Shown here: piece by piece, positions 10,861 through 23,205 of the stretch
How positions within the stretch are numbered: position 1 is the stretch's first letter
Layout: every line of letters begins with the position of its first letter
From: Macquaria australasica
Taxonomy: Eukaryota > Chordata > Actinopteri > Centrarchiformes > Percichthyidae
Direction: 5' to 3'
DNA length: 64,000 nt
NCBI GenBank assembly: GCA_005408345.1
Contig: SEMN01000225.1
Span: forward strand, 186,001-250,000
Made by a program: the position numbers and the translations under genes
Notes under the pieces: model-generated
What the model was told of the DNA's origin: nothing
Databases searched by the model: none
Seen by the model: only the letters and a program-made list of their open reading frames with translations

Positions 10861-11489
10861 CAGTGTTGGGCAGTGAGGCATTACATAGTAGCACATTACT
10901 TTAATGTCATGTGTGAGGGATTATAATTTGAAATGTAGTAATTGAATTGCAGTTACTGATTTAAGTAACGCTCTGTCACTTTGACATTTTGGGGTTGGCT
11001 TTTTTGCTGTCTTCCCGGGAAGTTGATGGAGGGCTGATATTAGTTTTCATCCCTGTTTGTTTAGTTTACAGACTGCTCAGGGACATGTTAGCTTAGTGTG
11101 GTTGCTGGTATTGGGGGAGGCGGATAACATCTGGCAAAAGAGAAGAAAGGGTTTTGTTCAGAGTTGGAGGTGAACCTGCTGCTTCACTGTAAAGACGGGA
11201 CCCTCTGGAGAGCTGGGTGAAGTCACCGGCTAACGTAAGGCTAAGCCAGAATTTTTCGTTTTCTGCTCTGTTTTCTACACGTGATAAATACATCAGATGG
11301 GATGTGTGGACATGGAGGCTTTGGGGGTTTTTAATGGCACCTTTGATGGAGCTGTGCTACGTAACCAAAGTAATGTAACGAGTAATGTAATTAATTACCT
11401 TTGCTGTTGAGTAAAGAGTAAAGTTTAATTACTTGAGTAATATGCAATATGTAATTGACTAAATGTTTCAATTAACTTTTCCAGTACTG
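10861..11489. mobile_element. Inverted-repeat DNA element with CAGTGTTGGG-type ends, about 629 bp
   Basis: The left end CAGTGTTGGGCA and the right end, reverse complemented CAGTACTGGAAAAG, form an imperfect terminal inverted repeat. The terminal zones carry the ATTACTTTAATG / TAATGTAATTAATTACC blocks typical of a widespread vertebrate non-autonomous hAT-like family. The middle (about 11000-11330) differs in composition and is probably element-internal. No transposase frame seen. Confidence 0.65.
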
Positions 11490-13300
11490 TTGTTTTCTAA
11501 AATGACATTAGTTACATACAAACTAAATAAGCAGCATGACCGCAGAGGCACACAGAGGCCCTGTTATGTACAACTCAAGCCACTCTGAAGGTCGCTGCTC
11601 AGCCCAATCTCTCCTCTGAGCAATCACAATCTGTCCTAATGTGTCTTCATTTAGACTAACAGGAAGTATCATATTGCTGTTTTAATTTACCAAAAACAAT
11701 ATACGGTACGAGCCTTTAATTATAATGACATATAAACAGTTTATGTGCTGTGGAGAAACACAGCGTGATTTTACCAGCTGGAAGATCCTCTCATTTGCTT
11801 TTATAGTGAGGGACATGAGAGGCAAAACAATGAAGCCATAACCTCAAACTGAGACGTGGATCCATTTTTTTATTGTCCTACTGTGGAATCACAGCCACTG
11901 CAGTTAAATGACCTGAGGAGACATCAGCCAAGATTAGACCAGATTCTGTGAGCATGAAGCTATAATATGATTTGCTCTTTCTCTGCAAAGAAAAAATGTA
12001 TTATCTCTGTATGATAGATAAATGTTTAGGAGAATAATTCAAAATCGTATCCATTTCCACACTGACATTTTATTAATTATTCATTCCTTAATCACTGGAT
12101 AGCAGCAGCTTCCCCTCCCTTCCTCAAAGGCTACTTCACACTTGGCTCTGTCGACTTCTGGTGACTATTGGAAAACGGTGCATACAAAGGACGGCTCAGG
12201 GAGTCTGATTTTACCACAGCATCTCTGGAAAATCAGTTTTGGAATAAATGAGCTATTGGAAAACTCAATGGGTCATGAAAATGGAATTGTATATTTTACT
12301 TTCAGTCTACTCCTTTTGAAATTATTTAAAACTTATACCTTTCTTTCTTTTTATTGGTTTCCACAAACGTCTTTCATTGCCCTAAGTGGGTTTTTGTAAA
12401 AGAGCCCCTTGACAATGCATCAGCGCTGGCTAATACGTTTTTGTGCTAAATTCCGAAATGACCCATAAATGTTTCCTCAATAAAAAGTTGCAGGCTAAAC
12501 TCATGAATCCACATGGTAACAGCTGCCTGGCAAGATATGTGGAAGTGCCCTAACTCCTAATGCACGCCGACAGCACCGCATGTTTACTGCAACACCAGCA
12601 AGCAGCCAACGGACGCAGGAAATGGTAGCAACCAGGGGTTTTTAGCAGTCACTGTGGAAAACACGTACTGTATGGCCCAGTTTTAAAGGGCTTTGGTTTA
12701 ATATTCACTGCAGCAGCAAGGGCATATGGAATCTCCCTTTCGACAAGCTTAATTATTCCATACATATAAAAGATGAATATTCCCCACACACACAGGTCTG
12801 AGATTGCCCTGGAATGAGTTGTTAGTTTCCCAGTAATGTAACTGGGATCTCATGGGATGAGGACTTTTGTTTAGTTGCTTTGGTATTGCCTGTTCCCATC
12901 TACGGCAACTTTGTGCACTGGTATCAATTATCTACAAAATAAAAACTCACAAGATCAGTGTCTGGATAAAAGCCCTAGCCTTCTGTATGTAGCATGTTCA
13001 CAAAACACAGTAATATATCTCACGTTTTCATTGTTGTAGTGACATGTCTAAATGCTTGCCCTTTTCCTCCCAGATAAGGAGAGGAAATTAGTCAGCAGAG
13101 GAAATGGGAATTTTAATAAAAGAAAAGGTTTTCGAGTAATATTTCTCTCTGGGTCAGCTAAGCCTGAGTAGACATGGTGAAAAATTGAACAAACTGCTAC
13201 AATAAAACAACTTGTACATATATAGTATTCATTAACTTTAAAGTATTGTCTCTCAGTGTTTGTATGGGAATAAATGTTTATTGTGCTCCCAGGAAAAATC
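11490..13300. other. Non-coding spacer, nothing recognised
   Basis: Unique-looking AT-rich sequence. The open frame 12142-12399 (+) has no domain, no splice partners and no supporting context. Confidence 0.45.
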
Positions 13301-13525
13301 CTCAGTAATGCCTTATTAGTCCTTAAAAGAAGCTTATTAACATTATGTGTTAATAAGACTATATAAGTGTTAATAATAGCATCATAAACACGTTTATTGT
13401 TAGATTATAAGATATTTATAAGCACATAAAAAACTTAATTTATAGACTGCTTAAGAACGTTAATAAAAGCCTTATAAGTTTCTTATAATTGTTTAGAATA
13501 GCATTACAAACTCATTTATTGCATT
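13301..13525. repeat. Degenerate AT-rich repeat built from TTATAAG/TTAATAA units
   Basis: Blocks such as TTATTAACATTATGTGTTAA, ATAAGTGTTAATAATAGCAT, TTATAAGTTTCTTATAATTG and AGAATAGCATTACAAACTCA recur with a period of very roughly 50 bases and with internal dyad symmetry. It resembles a dispersed AT-rich fish repeat. Family and ends are not resolved. Confidence 0.5.
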
Positions 13526-13559
13526 CATCGGTAGTATGTAGTAGGCCGTTTTGAATACA

Positions 13560-13708
13560 GCCATGGTTTATATTATACCTGCTAAACATCAGCATGTTGA
13601 CCTTCTCACTGTGAGCATGTTAGCGTCCTGACGTTAGTATTTAACTCAAAGCAACACTGTGTCATGGAAGTAGCCTCACAGAGCTGCTAGCATGGCTGCA
13701 GACTCTTA
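13560..13708 (-). mobile_element. GCTAAC-rich inverted-repeat element, partial copy
   Basis: Read on the minus strand it starts at the GCCATGCTAGCAGCTCTGTGAGG end and runs through TAGCATGCTNACAGTGAG and GCTGATGTTTAGCAGGTATAA. This is the same order as the fuller plus-strand copies at 46221 and 63491. Only the first third of the element is present. Confidence 0.75.
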
Positions 13709-15024
13709 GTGTTGTTGAAATCATAATATAGTCAAATGCCAAATTTAAATAAGTATGTATATTTGGCTGTTGGCATCAAAGGCTATCAAATCGCACGGAT
13801 TTGTATATATTCAAGGTGTCTACATGCAGTGATGCACAAATCTTGCCCCATAAACTCCATGAAGATCAAACAAGAGAAGCCTTGACCACTGGAGCTGGTT
13901 ATGGAATAATCATTCCCTCACAGACCAGACATGCTCCATCTTTAATTATAATTGCTTTAATCCCATGTCTAGAGCTGCACACGTCAGCCCCACTGTAAAG
14001 CCATCCACATCTGTCACAGGCTGTGCCAAAGCATGTTACAGAAATATTGATGGAGGACTCATTAACTTGGTTATTGTCTTATAGCCTTTTCCCAAGAAGC
14101 TTCCGTCTCAGCTGCCAAATGAAATAGCACTTGGACTGAGGGTCTCTTGGAGGTCACCTCTGTAAAGGTCATCCAGAAACACACACTAACTCTTTCTCTT
14201 TCACTCGTGACAGTGAAAGGACTATTGATCTCCCAGCCATATATCTGGACGCTGATTACATTGACTTGGCTCATTTTGGGAATTGGAAACGGGAATTGCT
14301 GTTCTCCTCTCATCGTGAGGGTGATAGGAAGCTTTGCCTGTAATAACTATAGGCTGTATTGTCCCTGATGTGATCAATAAGCACCTTGACTCACCCTCCA
14401 CTGCTGTTCTACAAGATTATATAGAAACTGGGATTGATCGAGTGCCCCCTTATATTAGCAGGGTTCAGGTTAATGTTCCAACCATCATTTAGAAAGGTCT
14501 TAAGCTGATGAAACATGAGCTTCTCTGATGATTTGATGCACATAAATGTATTACATATACTTATTTTCTGGGGTCACATGCCTTTATCCTCATTAGATTA
14601 GAGCACGTACATTTCAGCACTAGACTCTGAAGAGCTCATGCGTCACGTTTTTGTTCTTTCCCAGATTCCAGTCAGCCAGCTCACGTGATTTGGGAATGAA
14701 TGAGTAAGCATGCAGGAAGTAATGATAATAAACTACAGTGGTTGACAGCAAGTGACAGCTTTTTATCTTCCGAGTTTCCTTTTTGTGCTCTGAGCCCTTC
14801 AATATTTAAACGTTTTTGAAGAGCTGCACTTTTCACATTTAAATAATAGGCAAGATGTCAGATTTATTAAACTCATAGACAGCAATTTCCAGCATTCACA
14901 TAAGGTGTATGCAGTGTAAAGGCCTAACTCTGCAGGATATGAATTACATTTAGCTTACAATTGCAATCTGTGGCCCAGTTCAGCCCCAGCAGAACCAATT
15001 TCCCTGTAGCTTTTGAGTGTGCTG
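13709..15024. other. Non-coding spacer, nothing recognised
   Basis: No exon or repeat family recognised. The overlapping frames around 14071-14368 on both strands lack domains. Confidence 0.45.
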
Positions 15025-15586
15025 CATGGCCAGATTAACCTTCAAGGGGGGACTAGGGGCAAAATGTGTTGTTGGGCCCCCATTGATACCCCCTACCTCC
15101 TGTCACCTCCAAGTTCCCATCAAGTACAGTGCGCACTATACATGAGAGCTTACTTAGTTGCCCAATCCAGAAACCTAGTGCTAGTGCAAGTGCTCGTATG
15201 CTGGAATACTACTTGGCTCCAGGTTTTTCAGGAAACGTGATTTTGGCTAAACAAGTATATCAGAGCAAGCAGCATGAGCCTCCTTAGGCTGTCTAAATAA
15301 ACTTTAATTTTACCAAATTATTTCAAACACTTGTCTGAGTCCAACTGTAACAAAACACAGAAATTAGTGGGTTTTAGGACTCATTCCTGCAGCACTCTAT
15401 GGGAATGTCATTAGTTTTCCTACTCCCTTGATGCAGGACCTGTTGTAGTTGATGTTGTACTTTACTGGTGCAAAGTCTTCGCATTTACATTTAATAGAAT
15501 TACATGCAATTTAAACCCATCCCTTTTGGGATCCCTGGGGGCCCAGGGGCAGTTGCCCATTTTGCCCAGCTGGTAATCCAGCCTTG
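15025..15586. mobile_element. Inverted-repeat DNA element with GGCCAGATTAACC ends, about 562 bp
   Basis: Left end GGCCAGATTAACC (15028-15040) and right end GGTAATCCAGCC (15572-15583; reverse complement GGCTGGATTACC) are imperfect inverted repeats. The similarity continues inward: GGGGCAAAATGTG then GGGCCCCC on the left, GGGCAAAATGGGCAACTGCC then GGGCCCCC on the right strand. This is the layout of a teleost non-autonomous hAT-like element. No coding capacity. Confidence 0.75.
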
Positions 15587-16173
15587 GTAAATTGATATCA
15601 ATCAGAAAGGCTGCTGTATAAGCCCACTTTACTGTACCCAGACTATACTGAACCTTAATGGAAAAACTTACTGCAGTGTGATGGCATGGGTACAGTATGG
15701 CACACCAGTGCTGAGGGAAAAACATTATCAGACCTCTAGCTGCTGGCTGTTTTCTGAGAAGAAAAAAAGGAGGCTTGGGGACATAGTGGCTGGTGATAGC
15801 GAACCATTTCTTTAGCACTTTAAGCCCTGGCTCTCCTGTCGCATGCAAAATGCCTACATGCCCTTAAGCACATCAGGAGGTGTTATTTAGAGCTTCCGAA
15901 GCAAAATGAAGGAAAACAGAGATAAGGGTGAGGAGAGAAAAGATAGAGAGGATGAGTATGATGAGGACAGGTGAGCTCTATTTTTTTTTTTCATTTGCTC
16001 TGCTGCCATGAAAAAGAATGATGTAAAAGGAATGGAGGAGGCAAAAAATAGATTCAGTTATAAGACAAGAAAATAGATGGAATTTGTGTGGCATGCTATA
16101 CATAGATGAGCTGGAGAGACTTTTGAGTGATGAAGCTAAGGAGAATATGGATTAGGACTGTATAAAAGAATTG

Positions 16174-16174
<1 letters not shown>
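15587..16174. other. Non-coding spacer, nothing recognised
   Basis: Purine-rich around 15900-15970. No exon or repeat family recognised. Confidence 0.4.

Positions 16175-16238
<64 letters not shown>
16175..16238. repeat. (TG)32 microsatellite
   Basis: Uninterrupted TG dinucleotide run. Overlapping Val/Cys open frames are artefacts of it. Confidence 0.98.
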
Positions 16239-16241
<3 letters not shown>

Positions 16242-18100
16242 AGCGATGTGACTGCCCCAGGACAGCTGTGTGTGTTTATAGTCCTCAGGTCCTCAGCTGC
16301 ACACATGCTTGTAAATACTTATCCTCTGACCCTGGACAAAAGTGTCTGGCATCTGCACACAATTTGGCATCCCAGTCTGGGGGGGGGTGGTAGAGGGGGC
16401 AACACTTACACAAACAACAACAAGACATTAAAAATCAGCCCTGTGCTCATTTGTGTTAATCCATATCTACCGTCTTGAACACCTCTAAATCCTGCAGCTG
16501 GCTTTTATTGTCGTCTTCCCCTCCTGTCGTTTCCCTTTGTGCTCCCGTCCTGTCCTAATAATGGAAATGTTTGTGTATTTTTGCAGAGAAATAAGATGAT
16601 ACAGCTCAGGGGAAGATGTCCAATGCACAGTACTGTGACAGAAATATAACATTTTAACAGGGAGTTTTTGTTATTGTTTTTTCCTTTGCTTTCTCTCACC
16701 TCTAAACAGAAGTTGTGAGTTGAACTGTGAAGATTCTCGCTGCAGGGGTGTCGATCAATATGAACTATTGTTGCACCTCATAACAGCAGTAAATGGAACC
16801 GCAGCGCCATCAGTTTTCCATGTTCAGGCTGGCAACCTGGGATGGATGCTGACCTTGTAAAATGAGCAATATACCTTTTAAAACAAGTGAATCCGATTGA
16901 TTGGGCAGTAGTACGCTGACAGTAAACATCTGTAACATCATGTACTGTGTACTGGAAACCTGTGGGCAAGCAGGTAAAATAACATCTGAGAAGCCTAATC
17001 TATCACACAAAATATATGGCATTCCTAGTAGTACCACTAGTGCACCTTACGGTTTGAAATACTATAAACTATTAAGTGTTTGTTATGGGGGGAATAGTGA
17101 CTGAGGGAATGTTTCGGACACAGATTAGGCCTTTTTCATGGCAGACATACTGACTCATCATAACAGAAAAGGTAGAGGTGTAACTAATAACATTAATGAT
17201 GGCTCCATGCCATTTAACTGTGCCTCTGAGCCACAGAGGGCCCTGGAATTGGCACACCTGAATATAACCATTATTAATGCTTTTCCTGCTGTGACAATTG
17301 TCCAGCAGGAACAATCCCATGGGAGATCTGGCTGCTTGTCCATGAAATATCATACGGTCAGCTTGAGCTTCACTGAGATCATGTCAAAATTGATGCATTA
17401 TTTATCATGGAAAAAATGATTCTTCTGAATCAAGTGCATTCTGCTGTAATGGCCTCCCGAAGGCCAGGCAGGGTTAAGACCTGGTACCTTCATCCCGCGA
17501 CAGACTTCCTGGCTGCGGGAGCACGTTTGATCATGAGACCAGGAAGCCTCTAAATGAGGAGGATGTATTATTTAAACCACGCTGAAACAAAGCGCTCCCT
17601 GTTTGCTTCTCCAGACTCCACTGAATTATTTTCACCCACTGCTGTTTTGAATCACTTTTAACTGTTTCTCTGTCTGTTTGCCATCAGTCTGTGTCTCTAG
17701 CTCTCTTTTGGTACAGCTTCCTATCTTGTGCATCTCCATCTTCCTGTCCAAACACAGGAAATCAATCAGGCTCACTGAAGGACAGGTTGAACAGGGTTAC
17801 CAAGACGCCCCACTCACATTTGAGTTCCTGTCTATCACCGGTGGAGGGTTGAACTGGTATCCATGGGAACAAAGAGATCTTCCATTACAGTAAACCAAGA
17901 TGTATTTGCATTTGTTTGTGTGTGGCTGTTTGCGGCGGGATCCACACTCTACACGGGCTAATCTGGTGCAATAAATCACAGTCATAAAAAGCTGATATAA
18001 TCAATAGGATGTCTGGACGTGTGCTCACAGAACAGCCTGTGAGAGTAATCTAACTCTGCAGCTTTCTCTCTCTCTCTTTCTCTCGCAACCACTCACCCTA
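16239..18100. other. Non-coding spacer, nothing recognised
   Basis: Several short frames on both strands between 16778 and 17419 overlap one another and show no domain or codon preference. A short (CT)n lies near 18066-18084. Confidence 0.45.
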
Positions 18101-19010
18101 CATGGCCAAAGGTTTGTGGACACCCAAACACTGTAAAAATAAGCCAATTTAGATTCTTGGGCAAACCAAACATTTCTCTTGCTTCAGCAAAAATGAGCGA
18201 GTCCTGACAACTTTCCCAGTTTACAGCGTGGTTTCTTTATACCAGACTCCTCTACACTGTAGAAACTCATAATCAATTCTATTAAATCCACCCCCAGCTC
18301 AGTGTAATGTATGTATGTAATGTAATGTACATGCGTTTGTCAGTTTCATATCATCATGTAGTTATCACGTTCAGAATTGTGAACTTAATCATGACTTCAG
18401 TCTTGTAAAAACTGTTTTTTAATAAAAATTTGATTTGAAGTTATAAACAGCTCACTTTCAGTGAAATAAAATCACAAACAGTACTGCTGGATTACATGCA
18501 TGCATTGTTTCCTGTAAATACCTCGTGCTAAGGAAGGCAATTTGAATTCAGCACAGGGATGGTGGACTCCGCCACTAAGAGTTTACATATATTTCCCAGC
18601 ATGCATTGTATTTGGGTTAAAATTCTCTAGAAAGCCTTATTTTTGCTAAATCGACATAATGCATGTTTCTCATATCAGTTGCATGGTGTTTTGATTTAAA
18701 AATGAAAACCATGCAAATGATGGAGGTGAGTATCCACTTCAACCATACAAAGGTGTTGGATGGGGCTGAGGTCAGGGCTCTGTGCAGGCTAGTCAAATTT
18801 TTTCCATACCAAACTGGGAAAACCATCTCTTTACGGACCTGGCGCATTGCCATGTGGAAACAAGAAGGGTCCTTCCCAGAGTTGTTGCCACACAGTTGGA
18901 AGCACACCATCTATGTCTAAAATATCATTGTATGCTGTAGCAGTAAGATGTTCCTTAACTGGAACTAGGGGCCTCGCTTAAACCATGAGAAACAGCCCTA
19001 CATGAAAAGC
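18101..19010 (-). pseudogene. Decayed Tc1-like transposon: one terminal repeat and a transposase remnant
   Basis: 18101-18128 reads CTACATGGCCAAAGGTTTGT then GGACACCC, the terminal inverted repeat of a Tc1-like family common in fish. 18746-19005 corresponds, on the minus strand, to the C-terminal part of the transposase gene. There the plus strand shows GGTGTTGGATGGGGCTGAGG, CAGGGCTCTGTGCAGGC and CTGGAACTAGGGGCC, the reverse complement of the PAQSPDL / NPI coding blocks before the last catalytic acidic residue. Frameshifts and stops break the frame, and the part encoding the first catalytic Asp residues is absent. About 600 bases separate end and remnant, more than in an intact element, so other DNA has inserted; part of it (18460-18580) recurs at 36660-36770. 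Confidence 0.8.
18460..18585 (+). repeat. Unnamed dispersed repeat, copy 1 (second copy at 36663-36775)
   Basis: Shares CACTGGATTACA-like, GCATTGTTTCCT, CAATTTGAATYCAGCA and CACTAA blocks in order with 36663-36775. It lies inside the broken Tc1-like copy, so it inserted after it or is part of the inserted segment. Confidence 0.6.
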
Positions 19011-21289
19011 AAACCATATAGCGAAAAAGAAAGTAAATGTTAAGTTGTTGAAATTCCAATGCAGTCTGGTTCAGTTTTTTATACTGACATGTGGGTTTCC
19101 TCACCATGTAATGTCCTAATCCCAGCAATGCTGCAGCAATGCCTGATTACTCATGAGATGATTCCAAATCTGTTGTTCAGTTTAAGGGCTGCTCGGATAT
19201 ACACAGACATGGAGCTTAAACAAAGATTGCCCCCATGAATAAAACAAGCTAGACAAAATTACAAGTTAAAAATAAGATTGTAAACAACGTCTCCTTTACT
19301 ATCCCACATCTTGAATGTAATTTGCTTTGTGCTCCCACGTGTTTACTGGTGCACTCGCAAAATCAAATATCATGTAGCTTTTGAGTTATTCAATAAATGA
19401 GATTATGTTTTCAACTTTTCAGAAGCTCAAAAAAATAGAAAACCACAGCTGAATTTAAAAGAACAGTAAAAAAAAAAAAGGATAGGAATGGAATAAAAGT
19501 AGTGCAGACTGGAGTGCAGCACAAATTGCACACAGTTACCCTGTCTGCCCTCTTCCTGTCCACTTTTTTTTTTTTGCAGTTTTTGCTTCTATGCTCTATC
19601 TCTGTCCTCCTTTATTGACCTCCTTCACATCATGCCGCTCTCTACCTTAGCTGGACATGCCATAATCCTCCAGTTTAGTGATGTGTTTACACTCCGGAGA
19701 CAGAATACAAATATACTGCAGCATTGCCCTTGTTGTGTCACCTTAAATCAGCGATAAAGGGATCAAGTGATTCATCACCTGGAAACATCCAACACTGTCA
19801 GTAAAGAATGTCAGACAGAAACATTTACACATTGCACTATTTAATCTAGATTTTAGAAATGTCCATTGAGGTTTAATGGGAAGCTGCTGCTTTTATTAAA
19901 AGCACTAAATGTGTGTATACAATGTATGCAGAGCCCATATCATTTGCAGTGCTATTGGTCCTGAGCCAAAGCATGGATAACCACTAACAAGTTTACCTTG
20001 TTAATATCATGTAGGACAGATGTGGGGGACACATCAAAGGGGTTTGTTCGTCTCAAATCTGTAGTGACAAAACTGAAGTGGTGAGCACAATGTCCTGCTG
20101 GGAGTCTCCATTTGAAAAGCATGGCTAGGAACGATTACTCTGAGAGCAATTTCTAGAGTACATGATTATAGGAAAGGAAAAAGAGGAAAAGAAAGAAGCT
20201 AATGAGACTGCAATTTCAGCATGTAGAGTGAAATTGAAAGCCTAAAAGAGAACATTAAAATGGTTAAATTGACAATTGTAAAAAAAAAAAAAAAAAAGTA
20301 TATTGAAAAATAAAAATGGAAAATGAAAAAATGAACTGTAAAATGTAAAGTGGCCTTCCTGGTTCTTTTCCCCTCTCTTGTGTTGAATGCTGGCCTGATT
20401 TAACTGTGGGGAGCCTCCCGCTGTGAAATCCAGGCCATCATCACCGTCACCAGGCCTCCATACAATAAAGCAATCATGAGTTTACCCTTGATACATACAT
20501 TGTATACAGTCAGAGTAGTTTTTCCCTCAATCTAATTCTGTGAATGTGCTTTAACTGGAAAATTACGTGTGTGTAGCAAAGTATATTTGTATCATTGTCT
20601 TTTTTACGTAGAATTGCAAAGTAGGATAATTGATCTCAGGTTAAATCTAAAAGAAAACTCTATAGAATTACTTTAAGAGGGATTAAAAGTGCTTTATTTT
20701 CTTCTTTATAACATCTCCATAAAACATTAATGAACTTCTATCGAAATACTTTTATTAAAACAAGCATGTGTGGGTTTATACACTGTTGTAATCTACATGG
20801 ATCGCTCCAAACTAGAAATGCAACACAGGGATTATCATTATTGACTTATTGTTATTAACTATTTTTTGTTTGGAGTAGTTCTACCCTCATTATTGTTTTA
20901 TCTGTTCTTATTATTGTACCCGTATGTGCCGGTCTGGTCTATATTGTCACTATCCAATGAAAATCATCTTCAGATTTTGTGATTTTGAATTTTTCTGATA
21001 AACTAAATGATTAAGTATTTCCTTGTGGGTTAAGAATATTCTCCTACTTCTCCAGATGCAACAAATACAGTTTTAGTGGGCGTTCTGTTGTTGTTTTTGC
21101 ATGAAATTGACTATTCAAGTGAAATGAATAACATAAGAATTAAGATTTGGCATCTAGGCTCTGACCTGGTCCCTCCCCACAAGGAAGGACCAAGCTCAGC
21201 ACAGCAGGGAGTGGGGACTACACCTGTAGCCCCAGAGTTAAACAAATGAGATACAACATGTTAATTAGTGAGCTTTAGAGGTGCTGGTG
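19011..21289. other. Non-coding spacer, nothing recognised
   Basis: AT-rich unique sequence with A-tracts (for example about 20280-20297). No exon, RNA gene or transposon end recognised. Confidence 0.45.
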
Positions 21290-21492
21290 GACCAATTTTG
21301 TTAACTTTGGACGACAGAGCCAGGCTCGCAGTTTCCCCCTGCTTCCGGTCTTCATGCTAAGCTAAAATAACCAGCTGCTGGCTGTAGCCATATATTGAAT
21401 GGACAGATGAGAAGATCGATACCACTCTCATGTCTAACACTTCGCAAGAAAGCGAATAAGCCTATTTTCAAAAATGTCAAACTTTTCCTTTA
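21290..21492 (+). mobile_element. Short teleost dispersed repeat (GACAGAGCCAGGCT family), copy 1
   Basis: Contains GACAGAGCCAGGCTCGCAGT, CATGCTAAGCTAA, ACCAGCTGCTGGCTGTAGCC, ACCACTCTCATGTCTAA and GCAAGAAAGCGAATAAGCC, ending in TTTTCCTTTAA. A second, shorter copy is at 42655-42815. No coding capacity; type (SINE or MITE) not determined. Confidence 0.75.
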
Positions 21493-21869
21493 AGCACACC
21501 ACCATGATAAAAAGGTTTAGTTACTGTTGTTTTTCATGTTGTAATTTAATTTGATTGATTATTCTATATTGAAAGCCCTTTCACCACTTACTGCATTGTG
21601 GTTCTCCCTTCCCTTTCTAAGTCTGTCTTTGCCTCTCAGTCTCTAGTCTGTAAAATCACTCCTAAGCTTTTTCTGAATGACACTCCGATCTTCGCCACTC
21701 CACTGAACTTAATGAAACATTCAAACATTGGACACAAACATTTCAGCGAGCATCAGAGTTGGTGCTCCAATCTTCTCAGAGGAAATGGGAACAAATAAGA
21801 CGGGTTGTGTGTTGAACCACTTTTCAGCACATCACCTTTGTACCGACATGTTCTTGTTGTTGTCTGGAG

Positions 21870-22050
21870 CAGTTTTTGGGGTTCAGTGCCTTGCTCAAGG
21901 GGACTTAGGCAGAGACGGTGGGCACAGTGGATTTGATACCAGCCAATCACCAGCTAGCAGCTAGACTACACCCTCCTCTCGGTGCCGGGAATCGAACCAG
22001 CAACCTTTCGGTTACTAGCCGGCTCTCTCTCTAGGCCATCCTGCACAATC
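21870..22050 (-). mobile_element. tRNA-derived SINE, copy 1
   Basis: On the minus strand a tRNA-like head shows an A-box-like TGGCCTAGAGAG (about 22027-22038) and a perfect B box GGTTCGATTCC (21988-21998) preceded by CGAAAGGTTGCT. It is followed by a body ending in CCCCTTGAGCAAGGCACTGA, the tail shared with the SINE at 24943. No cloverleaf closes, so it is not a tRNA gene; these boxes are the pol III promoter of a retroposon. Confidence 0.8.
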
Positions 22051-22709
22051 CCATGAGGACGATTTCACCGTGACCTTAGTATTATTATCCACTTCATGAG
22101 TGTTAATTATCAATGCTTTTATATACATAATATACTGTATAGTATACTAAGATGGTATTTTAAATACATGCAGATTTTGCAGGATTGCATACGTTTCCAA
22201 CATGGCCTGATTCTGCAGGATTTTCTCTTAAATTATTCATATGTGTGTGTTTCTCTGTTCTTCCCTAATCATCTTGTGAGCAGATCTGCAGTTGAGGGAA
22301 TCAGTAAACTCCATCCTTGCCAAAATCCCATTCCAATTTGTGAGATTTTTAGTCTTGTAGTGTATTCCCAGCTTTACTGCACCTCTTCACCCCGCCTGCA
22401 TTTTTCATACTCATGCCATATTTATACATGAGTCACTGTCTGGGTGTTTGAGCCATTTGAATAAATTAGTAGATGTGTCTAATTAGCGATGCTGAGTGTA
22501 CTGTACAGTGGTATCTGTACTCTTTGGCCCAGTACACCATCAGTGTCACTGAGTTTAAAGCAGTGCAAGCAGATAATGTGAGGACATGGTATTTATTTCT
22601 ATTGCTCATTAGTAGTTCAACAGGCATCTCCACACATACAGCAAGAAAATCCACTGTTGCAAAAAGTATTGGACTTTTTTTTAAAGCTGCATTTAACTTT
22701 TTTTCCTAA
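22051..22709. other. Non-coding spacer, nothing recognised
   Basis: AT-rich. The 111-codon frame 22096-22431 (+) is rich in Ile, Tyr, His and Cys without a domain, and the overlapping opposite frames near 22470-22709 likewise. Confidence 0.45.
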
Positions 22710-22925
22710 GTAAAGTTGATAAGTCAAACGTGTTAGCAAACAATTCCTCATTTACATATCCAGCGGACACGGTGAAACATGAGCATTCATTTAGAGTCAT
22801 GTTTCTGGCAATTCCTTCTTCTTATACCTCTGTTTTGGTTTCCACCAACTGCTGAAGGAATATTTGGCTCTTACCTGCTAAATGCTCTACTGTGTTCACC
22901 AGCTAGGCGCTAACTGTGACTGTCA
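22710..22925 (-). mobile_element. Teleost repeat (GAGCATTTAGCAG family), minus-strand copy
   Basis: Read on the minus strand: GTGAACACAGTAGAGCATTT, AGCAGGTAAGAGCCAAATAT, CAGCAGTTGGTGGAAACC, AAATGAATGCTCATGTT, TTGTTTGCTAACACGTTTG. It matches the plus-strand copies at 33840-34100 and 53960-54255 in the same order. Confidence 0.75.
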
Positions 22926-23067
22926 ACAACAACATTTGGGCTAATATGCTCCGTGGAGTTGAGGGGAACTGCAGAGTTGGCTAATAATTATGTGGGTTCA
23001 TCTCTATATGTGACCCTTTTCACATTACACATAGACGTTTCACCCGAGTTTAATATAGAGATATTGA

Positions 23068-23205
23068 TCTGTGCAGCTTTAAACCTGATGATGGCGCTAG
23101 ATAAAAAGTCAGGGGATCGTCAAAGCCAATACAGCTGAATGTTTCTGCAGCCACCACCAACCACCGGCCAACATTGCCATCCCTAGAGCTAAAAAGTTAC
23201 AAAGA
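23068..23205 (+). mobile_element. GCTAAC-rich element, partial copy (3' part only)
   Basis: Contains CCTGATGATGGCGCTAGATA, AAAAGTCAGGGGATCGTCAA and AACATTGCCATCCCTAGAGC, the terminal third of the element as in the copies at 38781, 46221 and 63491. The 5' two thirds are missing. Confidence 0.7.

Noticed and set aside
16176..16478. 100-codon frame with a Cys-Val repeat
   Set aside because: Produced by the TG dinucleotide run; the same holds for the frames over 40501-40580, 44719-44928 and 56435-56461.
18617..18910. A functional transposase gene
   Set aside because: The 97-codon frame matches Tc1-like sequence only in fragments across frames; the N-terminal and catalytic parts are missing.
21975..22050. 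A tRNA gene on the minus strand
   Set aside because: A and B boxes are present but no cloverleaf closes, and the downstream tail is shared with a second copy, so it is a SINE head.
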